Made by a program: the position numbers and the translations under genes. The notes beneath the pieces were generated by a model, which was given only the letters and a program-made list of their open reading frames with translations, was not told the DNA's origin and made no database searches. A stretch of DNA of 64,000 nucleotides, taken from positions 32,732,462-32,796,461 of the forward strand of contig CM055271.1 in the NCBI GenBank assembly GCA_029237695.1, written 5' to 3'. Source of the DNA: Conchocele bisecta (taxonomy: Eukaryota; Mollusca; Bivalvia; Lucinida; Thyasiridae). This document shows positions 12,642-21,012 of the stretch, piece by piece (positions within the stretch are counted from its first letter, which is position 1; the number at the start of each line of letters is the position of its first letter).

Positions 12642-13497
12642 AAAGGCATAAGGAGCACTCCCAGACACACCGGTGCCTGTTCTCTACCACCCAAAGACAG
12701 TCGCAAGCAGAACATCCTTGTGACAATTCCTGGTACAGGCAACAAGGAAGAGCTTGTCCTGAATGATGTCGTCGATGTCACCATTGAGGCTGCTGAGGCT
12801 GCCATCAGGGGGGATCATTGGCGCCTCGGTTACGCCCTTACGGTTCACTCGAGCCAGGGCCTCACTATCCACGACCCACAAAAGGTCTGGATCATCGACG
12901 ACTACCTCGAGTGGTCCAACCTTGCTTACCTCGCCGTCTCAAGAGTAGAGTACATGAGCCAGCTCCATCGGGTCGTATATCCACCACCAATCCCCCAGGA
13001 TTGGACTCCCAATTCCATCCAATCTGCGATTGGTGTTGGTGGTTGGATGAATGAGGTCAATCAGCCCACCAATCAAGAGCTTAGAAAGTATATTCAGAGA
13101 AAGCTCGTGGCCTACAAGCGCCAGGATCAGGAAAAAGGTTTCCAGGGGTTCAACCTCAATGTCGACCACATCCTCGCACTCAAAGACGGTCAGCAGAACC
13201 ACTGCGCGGCACGCAACATCGAGTTGCTCTGGGCGTACCAGCCCAAAGACACACAGCAGTTCAGTGTCGACCGGCTGGACAACAGCAATGGACACTGCAG
13301 AGGTAACGTGCGGCTGACCTGTCTTGAGTGTAACCGAAAAAGAGGTGCCGCAGCGCTCAGTGAATGAGAACGCCATCCGGAGACAACTGGGTGTCAGAAG
13401 GCACCGCAAGAAGTTCTTCTCGAACAAACCCGCGCGATGGACCATCATACAAATAGTAGAGCACGGGCTAATCGGGTTTGGTAATAGAGCGATCTAG
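12642..13497 (+). pseudogene. SF1 helicase C-terminus joined to HNH-like nuclease domain
   Basis: The frame is open from after the TGA at 12,639 to the TGA at 13,365. GYALTVHSSQGLTI fits SF1 helicase motif V, and LAYLAVSRVEYMSQLHRV fits motif VI as in Pif1/RecD-type helicases. About 90 residues later, VDRLDNSNGHCRGNVRLTC followed by LECNRKRG has the DxxDN, H and CxxC pattern of HNH-type endonucleases. After a frame slip near 13,363 the +1 frame continues to a TAG at 13,495, plausibly the original C-terminus. Walker A and B are absent, so the N-terminal half has been lost together with the end of the polymerase. Convergent with the integrase, overlapping it by about 30 bp. Confidence 0.65.
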
Positions 13498-14364
13498 ATG
13501 ACATACATTGAGAGACCACACAGGATCAGTCGCGCGTCGGCGGCCACCTCCGAGCTCTCCCGGTTGATAGAGGTACCGGACGGCAACATCCGATGGAAGC
13601 CGTTTCTCCGCTAAACCAACGGGTCGCCCGCGCGAGACGGCAGATGGTTTGTGCGCCACCGTTTTGGCCTTGATGGCATCTACAGGCTTTTTACCGATCA
13701 ATCTGGTTACCTCGCCGTTCAATGCAGAGACCACGGCGGGCAGCCTGCTCACCCACTCGGTCGATCGCGAATGAGGGTTTACCAGCTCTTTGGCGTATTG
13801 GTGGCCGAACAACCTCTCAGCCAGGGTTCGATTGAACCGCTCCACGATCCCCGGGTCCCGGTGGATGTTGACGCGTCTGACAGAAACTTTGTGTTTAGCC
13901 AATATATGAACTCACGGCCGGGATCGACCTGGAGAAGATTCGGCGATTTGAGAGGACTCCTCTTAAATATTCGGGAAAGAGCCTCGGCCACCTCCTTAGA
14001 CTCTTTAGTGGCCAACGGCTCAGCCCCCTTATAGCGACTCGCTACGTCAACGATTGTCAGTGCGTACTTGTACGTCTTGCGACCGACCCGATCGTGAGGG
14101 AGAAATGGGAGGTCTGCTTGGTGGACTTCGTTCGGCACCGGCACGTCGAATTTCGGGCGCGGAATATTGTGAGGTGCGGGCAAATAGATCTGCCAGATGG
14201 CCTGCTTCTTGAGCCATTCCTTGGCTGCGTTTTCCGAAACCTTGGTCGCCGCCGCGAGGTTCTTGATGGCCGCGAGTCCCTTCCAGTAGCCGCGGGGGCT
14301 GTGTGTTCGCTAGCTTGCGCGTTAGGCGAACCGATAGTTTGGTATCAAGCTTGCACGTGTCCAT
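13468..14364 (-). pseudogene. Retroviral-type (rve) integrase, two frameshifts
   Basis: Three frames tile one integrase. The start near 14,364 overlaps the end of the upstream gene. The frame changes near 14,300 and again at about 13,880-13,915. N-terminal part: a helical segment with YWKGLAAIKNLAAATKVSE, of helix-turn-helix type. Core: VHQADLPFLPHDRVGRKTYK with the first Asp, LLQVDPGREF with the second, and DPGIVERFNRTLAERLFG with the catalytic Glu, so the DDE residues are all still encoded. Integrases of this type insert Polintons and related viruses into host DNA. Two frame changes make it non-functional as read, unless they are assembly indels. Confidence 0.85.
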
Positions 14365-14744
14365 GGTATGCGAGGTATTCTAATAGATCGGACAATCTCC
14401 AACATGCCCTCGCCAGATCGTCTGGTAACTGCGTCGGCGATACTAAACCTTTGTTGAAAGTACAATTGCGATTGTCGCTGCAGCCCCAATCGCAATTGGG
14501 GCTCCTGTTCCAATTCGTGAATTGGGGGAGCGGGAACTCAGAGGAATCTAACATCCGCTTTGCGAAAATGGTGGCCGTTTTTTCGTCCTCACGCCACGTC
14601 TCTAGAGAGTCTTGGGCCAGACTGATCAGACCCTTTGCGCCAGCTAAACGGTGTTTAAGGGCCGTGTAGCCTACATCGATCAGAGCTCGAGATCCAGCGC
14701 CGCGAGACTTTTCTGCGGATATGTCAGCTTGTACTCGCGCATGG
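14345..14744 (-). CDS. Uncharacterised helical protein with Cys/Trp-rich segment
   Basis: An open frame of about 130 codons ends at a TGA at 14,345-14,347; the start is not settled and the upstream end overlaps the neighbouring charged-protein gene. It has helix-forming sequence (GAKGLISLAQDSLETWREDE), then NCDWGCSDNRNCTF with three cysteines and one tryptophan, then LARACWRLSDLLEYLAYHG. Part of the middle is encoded by the palindromes at 14,463-14,525. It overlaps the integrase start by 20 bp, as in a tight transcription unit. I recall similar proteins next to integrases in related invertebrate elements, but its function is unknown. Confidence 0.5.
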
Positions 14745-14994
14745 CTTCGTCAACGTTCCGGAAAGTTTGCACGGCGTGACTCTCGCGGTGAAGCTCTTTG
14801 TTGATCCAGTCCACATGATTGGTTCGTTTTTCCGCCCATGCTTCCTTTGCGATATTGAACTGTTCTACAGCTAAATCGTGACGCTTTTTCTCCTCACCCG
14901 AGTCTGCTCCTATTCACGAGAATAAATAGTTGCTACCGCCGAACGCCCCTCCGTTTACAATCGCACCACCTATCATCATTAAGATCGACACCAT
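14680..14994 (-). pseudogene. Small membrane-anchored charged protein, one stop
   Basis: ATG at 14,994 directly follows the TAA of the upstream gene (TAAATG). The first 26 residues form a Gly-rich hydrophobic stretch (IGGAIVNGGAFGGSNYLF), then TGA at 14,914-14,916 interrupts. The same frame continues with a strongly charged helical segment (EEKKRHDLAVEQFNIAKEAW) to a stop at 14,680. A short membrane anchor with a charged coiled tail suits a minor virion protein; that role is inference. It is broken by one nonsense codon only. Confidence 0.6.
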
Positions 14995-15207
14995 TTATTT
15001 CCATATATTAGCTGGTAGAATTCCAGCTTTAATTAGATAATCTCGGGTCCAAACTGCGGCCGCTACATCTAAGGTCACGAACCCTACGTCTCTCACGGTC
15101 ATATCCAATTTGGGATTGGGCCCTCCGAAGGCCATCTTTGATAGTCGAGCATATCCGACAGTGAGACCCGTTATCACCATGGCGTGATAAACCGCATTCA
15201 CTATCAT
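14995..15207 (-). CDS. Small protein of 70 residues with two hydrophobic stretches
   Basis: Intact ATG-to-TAA frame. The N-terminal third (YHAMVITGLTVGYARL) and the VGFVTLDVAAAVWT segment are hydrophobic, so one or two membrane passes are likely. It abuts the next gene with no spacer (TAAATG) and belongs to the minus-strand run from the capsid gene to the integrase. It fits a small virion membrane or cement protein of Polinton-like elements, but the function is not known. Confidence 0.6.
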   Translation of the reverse strand: MIVNAVYHAMVITGLTVGYARLSKMAFGGPNPKLDMTVRDVGFVTLDVAAAVWTRDYLIKAGILPANIWK

Positions 15208-15233
15208 TTTACCATTGTTTTCAGCCGTTATAT

Positions 15234-15725
15234 TTATTGCATATAAAAGGGATCGCGTTTAATGTTTAAATGGGGCGCATCCAATTGCGATTGGTGTTTC
15301 GTAGCTTTCTTCGGAACCGCCTCCAACATGCTCGGGTTCAACATTGTTGAGGTTGGGGGTTGTCTCGAAAGGTATTTCCACACACACACGGTGCCCACAA
15401 CTGCCAGACCACCACCAACAACCCACGGGATGATTTTCCAATCAGGTTCAACAATGTTGAGGTAATAGGGGGTAGGAGTTACAGCACTCCCCGATTGCTC
15501 TTCTGATTGGATTTGGGGTGTCGCAATCCCCGATTGCAACTACTGTTTGGCCTCTCGAAGCTCGGCGAGTATTTTATCTTGTTTAGTTTTTCGGGTGGCA
15601 GCCGCTGTCCGCCCAGCTGCCTGTCTTTTTGGGTTTTTGTGTCGTGCAATTGGAGGATCAATCGGAATTGGAAGAGCAATCGGGTTCAACAGTGTTGAAG
15701 CAATCGGGGATTGCGGTTCCGTCAC
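15234..15725 (-). pseudogene. Proline-rich single-pass membrane protein, one stop
   Basis: The frame can be read from a GTG at 15,725, with upstream codons open into the end of the capsid gene; a possible ATG at about 15,748 is in another frame. It has a Pro/Ile-rich start, a basic stretch (RHKNPKRQAAGR), then TAG at 15,540-15,542. The same frame then runs to 15,234 with a membrane segment (IPWVVGGGLAVVGTVCVW). Short similar peptides with NIVEP, LLNP and MLNP cores are encoded by repeated palindromes at 15,338, 15,448 and 15,685. The role is unknown; its place next to the capsid gene suggests a virion protein. Confidence 0.5.
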
Positions 15726-15763
15726 TCTCGCAGGTCTTGTGTCATCATTTATAATATTAGAGC

Positions 15764-17278
15764 TTATAGTTTGTGGGCATATATGTCCAAATTGACAGTG
15801 TTAGCCGTGGTCAACGCGGTTGTCAGCGGAGCTAAGTACATTCCAAACTTGTGATAAATTGAGCAGCAGGCCGTTCTAAGAGTGTGTCCTACAAAAGGGT
15901 CTGTCTCTAGATCGCCAATCAACCCCGCAGTGTCAGATATAGGGAGAATTGCACTAACAGCGGTAGCGTACAAATGAATAGCCGCCGACCCAAGAGTTTT
16001 CGTCATCTCCATCGTATCGTATCGACCATCTTCGATGTTGAGTTGTTCGTCAGCGATTATATATAGATACACGTTCAATTCGCCAGCTCCATCCGCCTCT
16101 TTGGTTATCTGGATCGTCACACCCCCGCTAGCGTTCTCAACTTGGCGTCCACTACCGTGCATTTGGTCGTCGTCGCTGACTTGCATGTCTAACCATAACG
16201 CGTATTTTCTAGTCAGGAACTGCGCGAGGGAGACGTCCGAGAGCTGCAGGTCTTTGGCAACCGCGGCAACCTCTGGGTCACGCTTAGAGCCAGCAGCAAA
16301 CTGCTTTCTGACTTCGTCCCACTGCTGGTGCGCACGAAGGCCCACACTGTAGAGTTGATTGGGGACTCCCTCGATCGTCACCTCTACCTTTGTGATTTTG
16401 GGGTTATAGAATTTGTCGGTTTTTCTAACCCCAAGCTCAGACCGACGCTCCTCGAACACCATCAGTATACCTTTCATCGAGCGGGCGGGGACGTTGACAT
16501 TAATATTCCACAATGTGTCGCTTTTGTCTTTCGTCATCTTGCGATGGCGAAGAACTCGGTCGTAAAGTATGGCAATGCGCCCAGCGTACTGTGTTCTGAT
16601 CAATCGCGCGAGTTCGGGCATCGTGACCATGTCGTGCTCCAGCGAAACATTGTCGATCGTATACGTCGATGCCATGTCGGTGGCTATGAGAACTCGGCCG
16701 TAGTCGTTGAACGTTAGTTCGTATTCGAGGCGGTTAGCCAAAGCGCTCTGATAGTAGGGCATGTGACTCTCCAGCAACTCAAAGTCGAGCGGGATGTAGA
16801 AGCGGTTGCCGTAAGCGGCCGCGATCGCATTGTCGCTCGCGACATTATCTGCCTTGTCACCAGCCCCGATTCTAAGTCTGGTAACATTCTTATTTTTGCT
16901 GGTGTCAATACCCTGATAGACCGCATTTTCGCGCTCTTGCTCCGTCTTCCACAGGTCCTGATAACAATGGTAGACGTCGCTGTCGTCGATCGACATCACC
17001 TCATTACCAGAAATCTTTATCATGGTCTTCTTGACGATGGCGCGACCCAGGTTCTGAACGACGGTTCGGTCCGCGTCTGTCGACGTCAGCGAAATAGTGA
17101 AAGCGAGGCTAACAGTCCCCGGCATAATGACGTCGCTAGCTCCGAGGTTGGGGAAGCGGACTAAGAGCTGCTGGTTCTGGTCGATCGTCGATGGGTTGTT
17201 CGTAATAACGACGCTCTGTCTCACGATGGATTGTCTGCGGTATGGATTGAGTTTGCGACCGTATTGACTCGAAGACAT
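15764..17278 (-). CDS. Major capsid protein candidate, intact
   Basis: A full 504-codon frame with ATG at 17,278, beginning MSSSQYGRKLNPYRRQS, and TAA at 15,764. Near residues 40-110 the pattern GASDVIMPGTVSLAFTISL, NLGRAIVKKTMIKISG and DDSDVYHCYQDLW resembles the first jelly roll of double-jelly-roll capsid proteins of Polinton-like viruses. The length fits that family. It would build the icosahedral shell. It sits back to back with the gene at 17,337, across 58 bp, and heads the minus-strand run of small genes. It is the only long gene of the island without a stop or frameshift. The fold is inferred from primary sequence only. Confidence 0.7.
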   Translation of the reverse strand: MSSSQYGRKLNPYRRQSIVRQSVVITNNPSTIDQNQQLLVRFPNLGASDVIMPGTVSLAFTISLTSTDADRTVVQNLGRAIVKKTMIKISGNEVMSIDDSDVYHCYQDLWKTEQERENAVYQGIDTSKNKNVTRLRIGAGDKADNVASDNAIAAAYGNRFYIPLDFELLESHMPYYQSALANRLEYELTFNDYGRVLIATDMASTYTIDNVSLEHDMVTMPELARLIRTQYAGRIAILYDRVLRHRKMTKDKSDTLWNINVNVPARSMKGILMVFEERRSELGVRKTDKFYNPKITKVEVTIEGVPNQLYSVGLRAHQQWDEVRKQFAAGSKRDPEVAAVAKDLQLSDVSLAQFLTRKYALWLDMQVSDDDQMHGSGRQVENASGGVTIQITKEADGAGELNVYLYIIADEQLNIEDGRYDTMEMTKTLGSAAIHLYATAVSAILPISDTAGLIGDLETDPFVGHTLRTACCSIYHKFGMYLAPLTTALTTANTVNLDIYAHKL

Positions 17279-17336
17279 ATTTAAATACTCTATTAAACCC
17301 GTATGTTTTTTTCTTTAATACATACTTATTATAAAA
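17279..17336. promoter_or_regulatory. Divergent intergenic region, capsid gene / Ala-Pro gene
   Basis: Only 58 bp separate the two divergent starts. It is AT-rich, with TATTTAAATA (17,278-17,287) near the capsid side and TTATTATAAAA (17,325-17,335) just before the ATG at 17,337. Both promoters must lie here or inside the opposite gene. No transcript start can be assigned. Confidence 0.5.
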
Positions 17337-18777
17337 ATGGAAGATTACGAAATGGACGAAGTTGGCCGAGATAATTACCTCGATGATGACATCGATGATG
17401 CCATCGATTATGACATCGATATCGAAACGCCCTTCATAGAGGCAACAGTTCCAATTCGTGAATTGGGGGAAATAGGTGGCGCTACCAACACAATTAGTCT
17501 AAGTCAGGAATTAGTCAAGTCAACTGTAGACGATTACTACAAGAATTTGGCAGAAAAAGGTGTGGTCCCATCTGCCGGCCGCGACTACTCCAAGTTCGAA
17601 TTGGATCCGCGTGGTAGGTTGCGACTAAAAGCATCAAATATCGAGCTCGTCAGCATGAGGACCGGAAAATCCCTATCGCTGAACACCATTGCTGGAAGCC
17701 GGGGCGGTGGCGAAATCATAAAGAGCGAACTAGGATTGGTAGATTGGGCGCGTGGTAAAAGAATTATGCCGGCCCGCGCTGTAGCGGCCCTACAGTCTAC
17801 CGACGAAACGATGGTGAAGACGGACGCCGCGATAGAAACTGTCGAGCTCAGCGAGCTCCCTCGTCTAGCCACCGACGCTATTCGCACAATGGAGATCAAC
17901 GAAAACGAAATAGATGGAATACTCAACCTCGACCAAGGGTCGAACGATGACCCACCGCTAGCTCTTCGCGAACTCCGGGGACTCGATAAGGCTCTACAAA
18001 AGGTCCGGGGTGAACTGGTCCATAACCTCTGAAAACTCTCTGCGCTGGATGAACATATCGCGCTAGAAGAAAGAAAACTCGGGGAAGCCGGTGACGATAG
18101 AGAATCTACCGAGCGGATCACCGAACGCCTGCAAAAAAAAGCCTGATGAAGGAGCAGGTCGCTTGGAGGCTGCCTCGACTAACCGTGAGGATCTCGGCAC
18201 CCAAATAAGTCGGATCCGCGAAACAATCTCGAGGGTTCTGCACGAGGACACGACACTCGGTGAGCGACTTCGCACTCTGTTCAGAGAGCAGGGCGTTACG
18301 ATAGCAAGCATACTTGCAGCTCTCGGCATGACTATATCGACCATAGTTCTAGCTATCGGGCTGCTCGTATGCTGTGCGGCGGCTGCACCAGCGCCAGCAC
18401 CCGTGCCAGCACCAGCGCCAGGGCCATCACCCGCGCCAGCACCCGCGCCAGCACCCGCCCGCGCCAGCACTCGCGCCAGCACCCGCGCCAGCACCCGCAC
18501 CGGCACCCGCACCGGCACCCGCATCATCATCCGGTGGAGCTAAGGTAAGGAGTGGGTAAAAAAACAACTAAAAGCCCTTGCCAATCTCCTGGCTAAATTA
18601 GCCAGAAAGGCGGGTGCCGCTCTGCCTGGGTTGATTGGAAGTGTCGTCTCCTACTTGTTATCTATATTATCAAAAACGGCCGGATGGCTCGCCAAAAATA
18701 CTTGGGCTTTAATCGTGGCGATCGTCGGTTTTCTACTATTCTCCGCCCGAGAGTTCCTAAAACCAAAGCGCGAGTAG
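17337..18777 (+). pseudogene. Long acidic/helical membrane protein with Ala-Pro tract, several breaks
   Basis: The first 231 codons are open, with a very acidic N-terminus (DDDIDDAIDYDIDIE). TGA at 18,030-18,032 interrupts; the same frame continues to an A-run at 18,133-18,140, after which the reading moves to +1. That frame gives a helical segment and hydrophobic ASILAALGMTISTIVLAIGL, then enters Ala-Pro repeats where the frame changes again. Near 18,541-18,557 it returns to +1 and gives KEWVKKQLKALANLLAKLA, a second hydrophobic segment and a stop at 18,775. The parts in order make one protein of roughly 480 residues; I recall this architecture from related invertebrate elements. A membrane or fibre role is inference. 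The 3' end overlaps the convergent neighbour by 21 bp. Confidence 0.65.
18385..18530 (+). repeat. Ala-Pro coding tandem repeat, 6/12-bp unit
   Basis: Units like GCCAGCACCCGC repeat through the tract with variants. An irregular CCCGCCCGCG at about 18,448-18,457 shifts the frame from Ala-Pro to Arg-Ala-Ser-Thr, so the tract is where one frameshift of its gene lies. Confidence 0.85.
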
Positions 18778-18833
18778 TACGATCACCACGAGGGCGACGA
18801 CGAGCCCTAATTTCTCCTCCTCGTGGGTTGTGG

Positions 18834-18880
18834 CACCAGTTCCAATCCAATCACCAACAATGTTGAAATTGGAACTGGTG
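18834..18880. repeat. 13-bp inverted repeat enclosing a class C site
   Basis: CACCAGTTCCAAT at 18,834-18,846 is exactly complementary to ATTGGAACTGGTG at 18,868-18,880. The 21-bp loop contains CAACAATGTTGA. It lies in the 3' part of the minus-strand gene, just past the end of the Ala-Pro gene, so a terminator for convergent transcripts is possible. Confidence 0.8.
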
Positions 18881-18952
18881 GAACCCAATTCGTGAATTGG
18901 GGGTTTTATGACATCTTTTTCAAATTTATTTGAATTTCCCCCCTCACCCCTG

Positions 18953-19060
18953 TTGACCCCGGTCGTCTTGGGGGTGCTCTTGACCCCGGCCGTCTTGGGG
19001 GTGCTCTTGACCCCGGCCGTCTTGGGGGTGCTCTTGACCCCGGCCGTCTTGGGGGTGCTC
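18953..19060 (-). repeat. 27-bp minisatellite, four copies, inside a gene
   Basis: TTGACCCC starts at 18,953, 18,980, 19,007 and 19,034: an exact 27-bp period. On the coding minus strand it encodes nine-residue repeats with KSTPKTAGV as the core. The in-frame period keeps the gene open. This Lys/Thr/Pro-rich linker sits between the main body and the C-terminal membrane segment. Confidence 0.9.
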
Positions 19061-20252
19061 TTGATGACATCCGTGTTCACGTCCCCGTTGTAGCCCAGTT
19101 TTTGATCGGAGGTGGCGATTGCGAGCTGATTATTGTAACCCTCAACCGGGTCGTCTCGTAGTATCATATTGCTCGGCGCCAGATAAAGACCTGTTCTAAA
19201 TTTATAGTTTAATGGGGTGCTGGCATTCTGCAAAACGTCTTGATACCGATTGATCGCCGCCGGGAGGTCCACCGGTCTGTTTATTGCGTCCTCGACATTT
19301 GCCAAGAACTGTTTTTTCGCGTCAAACGCCTTCACGTCTCCTATTATAGAAGTGCGCGCTTGCGCCTGTGCGCCGAGGATGGCCCAGACGTATGTGCGAA
19401 TGGAGTCATTGAGACGGGTAACTCCAGCCCTGGTGAACCCCTTCCCCCTATCCAAAATGAAAGTCCCCCAGCCGCTCTCGACGTGTTCGCTTTGTTCTAT
19501 GTTGTCGATATGGATTATGGCAGATGGAGGGTATTTACAGCCGGAAAAATTACAGTATAAGTGTGGAGGTGGAACCGCACCAAATTTCATAGTGATTGAA
19601 TTGAAAGTTCCCCACTCAGAGACGATATTGTTGTTTATAAATATATCACCTAACCCACCATTTACAGTAACTATTTTCAGTTTCCAATCGGTATTTTTAG
19701 AAATATGAAATTCATTACATATTATTTCGTAGGCTTTGTGGTCGTACGGGTTGCATAGAGGGTCCCATTGACCCCCCCCCCCCACCCCCGGGATGGTTTC
19801 ACTTGCATCTCTTTTATGAAAAATATAAACACTTTTACTTAAAGCTCTCTCATTATGCTCCATGTGGTGTATGTAAGAGACACCACACCCGGTTGTGGCA
19901 CACCACACAGCAAAATTTAACTGGTTCTGCCAAAACTGCATCGGTGTTGCTTTCCACGCGTCTACGGTTTCTTGGGTAGTAATTTTGGGCATCCTATACT
20001 TATCAAATATGTTTAAAAAAGTTGTATCAAATGCGGTAAGCTCCTCGATAGCGGTACCTCAACACAAACCTTTTGTTTTGTCTCCTCAAGTGCTTTGGCT
20101 TTGTTCGCGTCTTTACAAACTAGATTTACTCTTATTGTTTGGTGTATTAGCTTTCTAATTAAGTAGTGGATTCCTACCGTTAAGTAGTACACACCTCCCC
20201 CATCGTACTTTGCCTTTGAATTGAAGCTAAATACCTTGGTATCCAACGACAT

Positions 20253-20269
20253 TTTAATCAGAGTTTATT
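20253..20269. promoter_or_regulatory. 17-bp divergent gap between two viral genes
   Basis: Start codons at 20,252 (-) and 20,270 (+) are separated by 17 AT-rich bases. No room exists for two separate core promoters, so each must overlap the opposite coding region or the two share one element. The sequence holds TTTAATCAGAGTTTATT. Confidence 0.5.
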
Positions 20270-20955
20270 ATGTTTGCTACTATCATTAATGTTCAAAAAG
20301 AGAGTTGTGAACTTCAGAAGTCAATCGACAACTGCTGCGGAAAACGCCGGGTAGGCCTCAGATCAATCACCTTCACGGTTGGTTGGCAGAATGTGGGTAA
20401 GAGCGAAGTGTTTGGCTATGTGAAGGATGGACAACAAGTAGGTGTAAAGCTGCATCCCGGACTGTGGAGTTTTAACAGGTCAAATATTTTGTCACCTCAG
20501 AGCTTGACGGTAAAGTCAACCTCACAGTATCGAAGGCTACCGGACTCGCAACAATGACCATCAGCCCAGACAGTCGGGTAAGGATCTCCCCGACGTTGGG
20601 CATTCGACTCGGTTTTAGAGAGACATACTCCACAAATAAAGGTTTGTTTGCCCCGGGTGAGTACGTCGGTGATAACCCGGTGGACTTCGCCTTCACGAAA
20701 AATCTCAGGGTACACCTGGATCGGGTGAACACATCGTACAACATGTTAGACGGATCTCCCACCATATTACTGAAAACCGTGCAAGCCAGTGATTGTTTCC
20801 TTGGGGAGACTGTGACCTTAGACTTCCCACGTCCCGAGATGAAAGTTTTGGAATCGGGACATATCCACGAATTTACGGTCTCTATTCTCGATGATCAAGC
20901 GAGAGAGTTGAAGAGCTATTACCCGATTTCGGTCGTCCTAGAAATTTCCAATTGA
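20270..20955 (+). pseudogene. Uncharacterised viral-element protein, one frameshift
   Basis: ATG at 20,270 opens a frame (MFATIINVQKESCELQKSID) that gives way near 20,490, around a T-run, to another frame ending at a TGA at 20,953-20,955. Joined in order they would be about 228 residues. It is rich in beta-type sequence; the C-terminus ends with YYPISVVLEISN. Likely a structural protein, because it pairs with the capsid-associated gene and I recall the family from related elements; no catalytic motif is visible. The frame change at a short homopolymer could be an assembly error. Confidence 0.6.
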
Positions 20956-20975
20956 GTATAGGTGCCCCCAATATT

Positions 20976-21012
20976 ATAATTTAATTTTATAATTTTCTTG
21001 AAATTAATTATT
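20976..21012 (+). promoter_or_regulatory. AT-rich leader, copy 2
   Basis: With the ATGAG that follows, it is the near-identical partner of 11,826-11,867 (one difference, G for A). It lies in the 57 bp between the stop at 20,955 and the ATG at 21,013. Confidence 0.55.

Larger units (their letters stand above)
15338..18866. repeat. Palindrome class C: TCAACAnTGTTGA-type sites
   Basis: Copies at 15,338-15,350 (TCAACATTGTTGA), 15,448-15,460 (TCAACAATGTTGA), 15,685-15,699 (TTCAACAGTGTTGAA) and about 18,855-18,866 (CAACAATGTTGA). The first three lie in the proline-rich membrane-protein gene and encode similar short peptides. Confidence 0.8.
14510..18900. repeat. Palindrome class A: CCAATTCGTGAATTGG, three copies
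   Basis: Exact 16-bp copies at 14,510-14,525, 17,451-17,466 and 18,885-18,900. Arms CCAATTC/GAATTGG surround GT. The first two share a longer identical block on the same strand (GTT before, GGGA after), although the genes they lie in run in opposite directions. The third falls inside the large minus-strand gene. Confidence 0.85.
18757..20252 (-). pseudogene. Large capsid-associated candidate protein, one frameshift
   Basis: Two frames tile one protein of about 490 residues. The first starts at ATG 20,252 (MSLDTKVFSFNSKAKYDGGG) and continues to about 20,050, where a short indel shifts the frame; the second runs through QETVDAWKATPMQFWQNQLN to a stop at 18,757. The body is rich in aromatics. 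The late part has the minisatellite linker and then a C-terminal membrane anchor (LGLVVALVVIVLLALWF). I recall this family from related elements in invertebrates without a proven function; a penton or minor capsid role is inference. Its start is 17 bp from the divergent gene at 20,270. Confidence 0.6.

Noticed and set aside
12154..12726. Minus-strand frames over the polymerase and helicase fragments
   Set aside because: The plus strand carries recognisable motifs; these are shadows.
18063..18530. Minus-strand frame rich in Gly-Ala and Val-Arg repeats
   Set aside because: It is the antisense reading of the Ala-Pro tract of the plus-strand gene.
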